From: Chromera velia
Taxonomy: Eukaryota; Sar; Chromeraceae
Reading direction: 5' to 3'
NCBI GenBank assembly: GCA_018398765.1
Contig: JAHBMJ010005084.1
Location: 99,274 to 146,224, forward strand
Length of the DNA stretch: 46,951 bases
The notes under the pieces were generated by a model, which was not told the origin of the DNA, did not search any database, and was given only the letters and a program-made list of their open reading frames with translations. The translations under genes and the position numbers were made by a program. Positions 41,063 through 46,951 of the stretch are shown here, one piece after another. Numbering within the stretch: position 1 is the first letter of the stretch; every line of letters begins with the position of its first letter.

Positions 41063-43757
41063 TTATCCCGTCTCCGTCACGTTGCTATTGGCCGTCCCGC
41101 CCGTTTTCTCTTCATTTCCATTTCTGTCTCCGTCTCTCTCGTTTGTTTTCTTTCCATGTCCATCCCCGTTTCCGACTCTCTTCTCACCACTAGGCGACGA
41201 TGACGGCGGGCCCACCCCCGCAACGCCGAAAGCAGACGTTGTGAATTTGCTGTCCGCTTCCGAGCTCCCCGCAGCAGACCTCCCCGAGCTCCCACCCTTC
41301 AGCTTAGCAAGCGCACTGGAAGAATAAGGAGACGAGTGACACGCGGAGGCTCCAAACCGGTCGGTGACCGAGCTACCCCCCGTTCCTCCACTCCCTCCCT
41401 TAAATGTCGAATTCGTGGTTTCTGGAGAAACTGAGGAGGCACTGTTGGAGGAAATCCCTCCATCTGTTCCAGGGGGCGATTCTGCTGCAGACGCGGACAG
41501 GCCGCCCCTCGCAGGACGCGGGAGGACCAGGATGGACGTACCAGGGCCGGAGAGACGGGGGGGGGCAGAGTCTCTGACGTCTGAATCTGCAAGGCCACCC
41601 CTCGAAGGGACACCTGCGGCGGGGAGTCTAGCAGCTGCCGCATCTGGCTGCTCGTCGTGATGTTCGGTATCCACCCTCAACGCCCCCCCGTGGGCCCCGG
41701 CTCCCCCACTGATTCCCCCCACACGGACTGACACAGAGCCGGAGGAGAACAAAGGGTTGTGCGGGATGGATCCCGAGACGCCAACAGCGAACGAGGAGGA
41801 ACCATGACTGGCAAAAGTCCCACTTGCCCCCGGGGTGCCAGAAGACATTGCGGCCGGGCCCGAGGAGCCCGTGAGCCCCCCACCGTCCCCGTTCAAGTTT
41901 GCCTGCTGCTGCATAGCTCGACTGAGGGACGACGTGATCGGATAGTCTGGTGTACTGCTACTACTGCCTTCGCGGGGAGGGGGGCGGGGGAGGATGGTGA
42001 CCGGCCTGTGTACAGTGGGGGCGACTGGTTGTGATGGTAGCATGACATCCCCCATAGGCATTGCGGGCTGATAAGGGTGCGCGTGACTGCTGCTGCTGGC
42101 TCCGTTCCTCCATGATGACGCTGCTGCCCCTGGTCCCCCCGTGGTGTTGTTACCACCCGCGTGACTGTCGCCCGGCTGCGTTAGGCCCTCTGCTGCTGCC
42201 GCCGCCGCCGCTGCTGCTGCTGCCTTTCTTTCTTCGGCCTCTCTTTTCTTGGCCTCCCGGACTTTCTTCTTCCTGACCTCCTCCAGACATTGGAGAAGGC
42301 GTGGCATGTCGAGAGCCGCAAGGTAGTCGCGAAGAGAGGCGTAGTGGTTCAGACGGACCTGCAAGCAACTCCGTGAAGCGAGAGAAGAAAGAAAACAATC
42401 AAAGGGAACGATAAATTAGAAAGAAACAGAATGCAACACATGAGCGCCCCCTGATGGTTCTCAACGAAATGTTCTTTGCTCTGCTGCTGTGCTTCCACTG
42501 CTGGAGACCATTAGCAAGCAGACATGCTTTCAGGTCATACCATTTGCAAACACAAAGTGACTAGGCATTTGTGGGAGTGACTAGAAGCTTTACTGTTATC
42601 GATGGATGTGCACAAAAGGGACAAAATCGGTGGTACCGCATGTTGATTGTGTTAATGGTATCAATATTCATAGATAGAAATGATAGGCAATCAATCTGAC
42701 AGACTGACTTGTATGGTGGCAGGAGCAGATTCTTCGGCGTCGTTCTCCTCCTCATCTTCCGTGTCCCTAGGAGAAGGGACCGGCGAACCAAACCGAAGCG
42801 GGGGAGGGGGTGGAGGCATTGGAGGCACGTTGCCGGATCCCGCTGGCATCCTCAGAGCCACGTGAGGCCGCATGGGAGCGTGTGAAGCCAGGGGGTGAGG
42901 CGGCGGGGGAGGTGGGGGGGGTGGGGGAAGAAGGTTGGGGGCTGCCGTCGGGACAACCGGAGCCAAGGAGACGGGAAAAGGGGCGTGGGAGGGAAGGGGA
43001 CCATGTGATGGCATCACAGGCGGGGGGGGGGGGGGCGGAGTGGAATGCATGCTGGTCGATGCTGTTGGGACAAAAGCCCCTGTGCTGCTACTGCTACAAC
43101 TGCTACTGTTGTAGGGCGGTTGGGTGGACGAAGAAGAGGTGGCGTTTGCAGGGGCTGCGGCAGCTTGCATCGGGCTTGTAGCCTGTGCAGCCCTAAGAGC
43201 ATGGTTGGGAAGGCGGGCAAGCACGACAGGTTGAGGCGCCTCTGTTTGGCGTCGTTCAATTTGCTCTGCAGAAACACGGACGGAAAGAAATGCAGACGCA
43301 GACGCAGACGCAGCCTCAGATACAAGTTCGCATGAGGTTCCGTGCTCTGCATCAATGAAGACAGCACGCGGAATGACACACATGCAAGCACAGGCGAAGG
43401 GGGGAGAGGAGAGTGGAATTAATGAGAAGGACTACTCCAGCGAGAGTCAAGCCGGCAACCATAAATTCCCCAGGCATTGCTCTTCGTGTTTCGGGTGTGC
43501 GCTTTCATCAGTTTGCTTTTCTTCTGTCCCCCCACTGGCTGAATCACCCACTAGTCTGAAGACAAAAAACTTTTTTCCCTTAGGCAGACATCGCAGAGGA
43601 CCTTTTCCTTTTCCTTTCGCTCAGAAGACAGGCAAACAGACAGTCATGCACACCTTCTATGGCCTGTTGCAGATCAACCTCATCCCTCCGGGCCCGTCTC
43701 TGAAGCTCTGCTAATCGGTACCTGCAGGCATTTGCAGAGGGATAGAGACAGAGAGAG

Positions 43758-43795
<38 letters not shown>

Positions 43796-45095
43796 TGAAT
43801 GAAAAGGACAGAAAACAGTCAATTCATTGGGACTCCACGTCACAATCTTTTCGGAAACGGACCAGGGAAGGGAGGGCGGGCAAGGAGAGCAACGGGAATG
43901 CAGATATGATATCAATAGAAAGAGAGCTAGGGGAAGGGGAAGGAGGCCGGGGAGGTCAAAGCAAAGGGGAGAAACGAGAAGGCTGAAAAGGAAGGAAGAG
44001 GAGCCTGAGAGACAGACTGACCTGCGAGGCCTGAGTTCTGAGAGATCGTGCGCGTGCTTGCACAGACTGCCCTGAGCACACCAGCCGTGCGTGTACCAGT
44101 GAAGGCACAGTGCTGCACTGGATGGGTTGGGTTCCTCCCTCAGGTCCTCCTCTCCGTGTGCCAACGGACACAGGTCCCTCGACAGAGCACAGGTGCCTTC
44201 GAGAAAGTGCGGACACATCTTCGTCTTCGTCAGGGAGGAGGGAGGAGGGCGCAGCTCCTGGGGCGAATAGACAGGAGGTGCATACAGGTCCGAATACACA
44301 CCTAGGCAGGCATTGCAATGTCTAGGATAGAGGGAAGAAAGGACGTACGTCTGTTCCTTTATCCGCTCACAACAGGCCAAAATCCGAACGCACAAAAGGA
44401 AGAGCCGGTATGCACAAGTGTGACTGCCGGGACTCGATCAGGTCCGACGATTCTTCAGAGAGGAAGGCGAGGAGTGAATGAAATGATTGAGGCACTGGAC
44501 TGAGGAGAGGAGTTGAGGACGGACTCAGGCAGGGATCAGAGGGGAGTGAAAGCACGACTAAGGGCCGTTCAAGGAGGAGGTGGAACAAGAAAAGGCCAGG
44601 AAACAGAAAAATAAGCATAAGCTCGAGGCACAAAACCAGGAAATGCGCCGAGGGACTGGGAGAGGTCAGACTCTGTGCTTTCTCGGGGAAAAACTGGGCA
44701 CAAGCCATTCTGATCAACGGCAAAAGGCGACCAGTCTTCCCTGGACTTTCTTTGACAGAACAAGCAATTGTGTGATTCTTTTCTGGCACCCACCTCCGAA
44801 CTGTGTGCGAACTTGCAGTTCTCCCCATTTTTGCACTCCCCCTTTTTGAGGTAGGGACACATTTTAATGCTGCAAGAAAAGAAGGGAAAAGAGAGGTGTT
44901 GATCAGTACCACAGGAACAAACGAAAAGACGAAAGAATGTCCCTCACAACCAAAAGAGCCAACAAGAAGAACGGGCAGAGAAACGTACCGGTAGTGGTGG
45001 TCGGGGAAGAGAGACTCCTTGCCACCTCGTCCGTCTCCCTTTCGGTCCCCCCCTCCACCTCCACCCTTCCGATCTTCTCCTTCTCCACTGATCAT
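41063..45095 (-). CDS. Three-finger CCCH zinc-finger protein
   Basis: Exons 45,095-44,989, 44,869-44,790, 44,301-44,022, 43,721-43,654, 43,265-42,709 and 42,358-41,063 join in phase to about 795 residues. ATG 45,095 (MISGEGEDRK) is a provisional start; short GT-AG pieces at 45,337-45,304 and 45,265-45,221 may be 5' leader exons. Fingers: KMCPYLKKGECKNGENCKFAH (residues 40-58, C-x7-C-x5-C-x3-H), CPHFLEGTCALSRDLCPLAH (92-111, x7-x6-x3) and CLHWYTHGWCAQGSLCKHAH (128-147, x8-x5-x3), joined by ELR/KTKMC linkers usual for protist RNA-binding CCCH proteins. A basic helix (YRLAELQRRARRDEVDLQQA) follows. After it come poly-Pro runs, an acidic patch (DTEDEEENDAEE), a helical segment NHYASLRDYLAALDMPRLLQ with a Lys/Glu helix and poly-Ala, and a long Ser/Gly/Pro tail. 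A post-transcriptional role in mRNA binding is inferred. The donor at 44,790 was chosen for phase over the one at 44,794. Confidence 0.8.
43757..43796. repeat. (GA)n/(GAAA)n microsatellite in CCCH intron
   Basis: Lies in the intron between exons 44,301-44,022 and 43,721-43,654. On the coding strand it is a TTTC tract ending near the acceptor at 43,722. Confidence 0.9.
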
Positions 45096-45480
45096 CCTTC
45101 TCCCCTCACTATCACAACCACAGACCAATCTGGTTGCTGCCACAATAAACAGAAAACTCCAGACAACTGAATTGCCAAAAGAAAACAAGCCAACCTAAAA
45201 CTTATTTGCGAACGACTTACATCCAGCGAAGAACGACCTCTTTTATGCTGCCTCATAGAAAAGGGCTGCAGACTATCTGGAGCAACCGGGACCACACACT
45301 TACCGGCGCGAGTCCTCCGTCCACATCCATCGATCATCTGCACCTCTGTCGGAGAGGAAGCTTGGAAATGGTGGAGAATTCCGAAGCTATGATGGACATA
45401 TAGAGACGTTGACAGCTAGAGCCCGGATGAGCCCGGTGAGACGGGAATTAAATTTAATTCATCTGACGCACTCCGTGCGA

Positions 45481-45670
45481 ATGGCCCGGAAAGCGAAATT
45501 AATTCTTCTTGCCCCTGTTTTAAATTTGGAAAGTGCCCCCTCAGCTGCATTGTCTTTCCGGGGCCCAGCTTGGCGTGCGTCAGATCTTCCTGTCAACGTG
45601 ACGCAAGCCGTGTGGTCTGGGGGGGTGCAATTTCTGTTAAGTGCCCTCTCAGCTTCGCTTTCCGGGCCAT
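45481..45670. mobile_element. 190-bp inverted-repeat element
   Basis: A perfect 17-bp inverted repeat, ATGGCCCGGAAAGCGAA at 45,481-45,497 and TTCGCTTTCCGGGCCAT at 45,654-45,670, encloses non-coding sequence. A further inner copy of the right-end text (AAGTGCCCCCTCAGC, CTTTCCGGGGCC) is at 45,530-45,560, so elements are nested or partly duplicated. Target duplication not clear. Confidence 0.6.
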
Positions 45671-45775
45671 GAAACAGCCTGCCGCTCGCTTCTCTCGCTG
45701 CTCGATCCATGCATGCAAAGGCCCCGGCGACGTTCAGGCAGCTCCGCCCTCCGCGTGGGGGCGGCAGGGCTATGC

Positions 45776-46192
45776 ATAGCCCCAGAAAGCGAAGCGGGGA
45801 GCACTTACAAAATAAAAATACCCTAGCCCATACATATAATGTCTTTCACCAAAAAAGGGCCCCGGAAAGATCTGACACAAGTAAGCTTGCGAATACTTGT
45901 GAACGGCCCTGGAAAGCAAGAAAAATGAGAACTGCACGATTGATGCACGCCAGCCATTGCATAGTGCATGCATGGTATAGCGCGGCGCGGCCTGGCCCGG
46001 CGCGCAGGAAAAAAACAGTGCAGAAACCCCCCCCCCCCACGAGAAAAAAACCTGGCGGCCATCTGACGCACGCATAACGCAAATCCAGCCTTTCGGAGCC
46101 AGGTTTTTGGCGAAAGACTAGTGTGTATGCATATATATGGGCTAGGGTATTTTTATTTTGTAAGTGCCCCCCGCTTCGCTTTCCGGGGCCAT
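45776..46192. mobile_element. 417-bp foldback/TIR element of the same family
   Basis: The first 55 bases (ATAGCCCCAGAAAGCGAAGC, GGGGAGCACTTACAAAATAA, AAATACCCTAGCCCATA) match the inverted last 55 bases ending at 46,192 with three mismatches. Weaker similarity extends to about 75-80 bases, to CACCAAAAA / GCGAAAGAC. The interior contains extra copies of GGCCCCGGAAAG (about 45,858), GGCCCTGGAAAGC (about 45,904) and a GC-rich stretch at 45,978-46,007. No coding potential; no obvious target duplication. Confidence 0.75.
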
Positions 46193-46375
46193 CTTGTCCA
46201 AATAGTCTAGAAAAGCGTGATCGAATCCATCATCATGGGAGACTCGTACAAAATACTTTATGCAACGCCATTATATAACCCCCCCCTTCCCCCCCGAAAC
46301 CCTAAGATCACCATTGCATAAGCGAATTATGAAGGCATCTCTAACTCCCGCCTCCTATCCAATACGACCTTCATG
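46193..46375. other. Intergenic, nothing recognised
   Basis: Short unremarkable sequence with a CCCCCCC run at about 46,279, between the foldback element and the terminal microsatellite. Confidence 0.4.
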
Positions 46376-46484
46376 CGTGGAAGGGGAAAGGAAAGAGGGA
46401 AGGAAAGAGGGAGGGAAGGAAAGAAGAAAGAAGAACGGAGCGAGGGAGCCTCAGGGAGGGAGGAAAGGAAGGAGGAAAGGGGGA

Positions 46485-46523
<39 letters not shown>

Positions 46524-46603
46524 GAAGAAAGAAAGGAAGAAAAAAAGAAAGAAAGAAAGAAAAAATTCAAAAAAAGAAAGAAAGAAACTTTAAAAAAGAA
46601 AGA
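46376..46603. repeat. (GGAA)n/(GAAA)n microsatellite block
   Basis: About 230 bases of purine-only DNA with GGAA and GAAA tetramers. Lys/Glu/Arg-rich open frames in it are artefacts. Confidence 0.9.
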
Positions 46604-46951
46604 AATACAGTCCTTGAAATAAAGTAGAGTAAGCTGAGGTGATAAAGATGTTGTCCACCCTCACGCAGAGCGACGCAGAGGCGCACTTGAGACCAACAGA
46701 CACCTGTAGACGGCTTTTCAAGAACGACTGAAGAGGAATAGCAAGAGAAGGCATAGAGACAGCTTACAAGAACGGTATTGTTCATTGTTTTACATAAGGG
46801 AAGGGAGCCAAACAACGGATTTACCACTTCGTCCCTCATATTTTAGAATCTCAGAACTGTCCCTGATCGATTGCCGGTGCCTTTTGGTGTCCAGCCTTTG
46901 TCGAAAGGGGGGGCGTTACATAAGGATCCCATTAACCCCCCCCCCCCCCCC
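46604..46951. other. Window end, poly-C run at edge
   Basis: No gene recognised. The window ends in 16 C (46,936-46,951), like the poly-C that borders the gap at 3,506, so the edge is probably a contig break. Confidence 0.5.

Overview
The window looks like nuclear DNA of an alveolate-type protist. A chromerid alga such as Chromera or Vitrella is my best guess, but this is inference. The reasons are: genes broken by many short-exon introns with canonical GT-AG borders (donors mostly GTCAGT, GTAAGT or GTGAGT), an AP2-domain protein of the apicomplexan/chromerid type, a ribonuclease-inhibitor-like LRR protein, a multi-CCCH zinc-finger protein, very many microsatellites, and AT-rich blocks full of nested transposable elements. 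Nothing bacterial is present: no operons, Shine-Dalgarno sites, CRISPR arrays or rRNA/tRNA genes were recognised.

Layout. 1-1.57 kb (+): the 3' part of an intronless LRR gene. 1.6-4.9 kb: AT-rich, then purine-rich sequence without a supported gene, with a 35-N gap. 4.97-8.08 kb (-): a mitochondrial carrier of the S-adenosylmethionine carrier type, spliced from at least eight exons and carrying an N-terminal coiled coil. 8.1-10.5 kb: a GC-rich island, an AT-rich block and a purine microsatellite. 10.5-13.1 kb (-): a long AP2-domain protein with an internal duplication. 13.4-20.7 kb (-): many short exons. A phase-consistent chain at 15.27-19.10 kb encodes a charged protein ending in a GNAT acetyltransferase domain. 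Weaker exon candidates lie on both sides. 22.6-27.25 kb (+): a coiled-coil protein gene interrupted by a 425-N gap.

28.0-36.9 kb is a transposon nest. A pair of long inverted arms (from 28,040 and up to 35,928) encloses a degenerate Ty1/copia retrotransposon (28,888-35,158, minus strand, two 305-bp LTRs). A 266-bp miniature element sits inside the left arm, and a separate 514-bp TIR element lies at 36,329-36,842. 36.9-40.6 kb has no supported gene. 41.06-45.10 kb (-): a gene for a three-finger CCCH protein of about 795 residues with long Pro/Ser/Gly-rich tails. 45.48-46.19 kb: a cluster of related inverted-repeat elements sharing a GGCCCCGGAAAGCGAA-type end. The window ends in a purine microsatellite and a poly-C run.

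The genes show no common pathway. AP2, GNAT and CCCH proteins suggest transcriptional, chromatin and RNA-level regulation, but their proximity is not evidence of joint function. The most unusual material is the nested repeat region. The two copia LTRs differ by 22 transitions and only 1 transversion, and the coding part has many stops but few frameshifts, which fits C-to-T decay. The right-hand inverted-repeat family resembles nothing I can name. No computation was run: splice sites were chosen by eye from GT-AG borders and reading-phase agreement.
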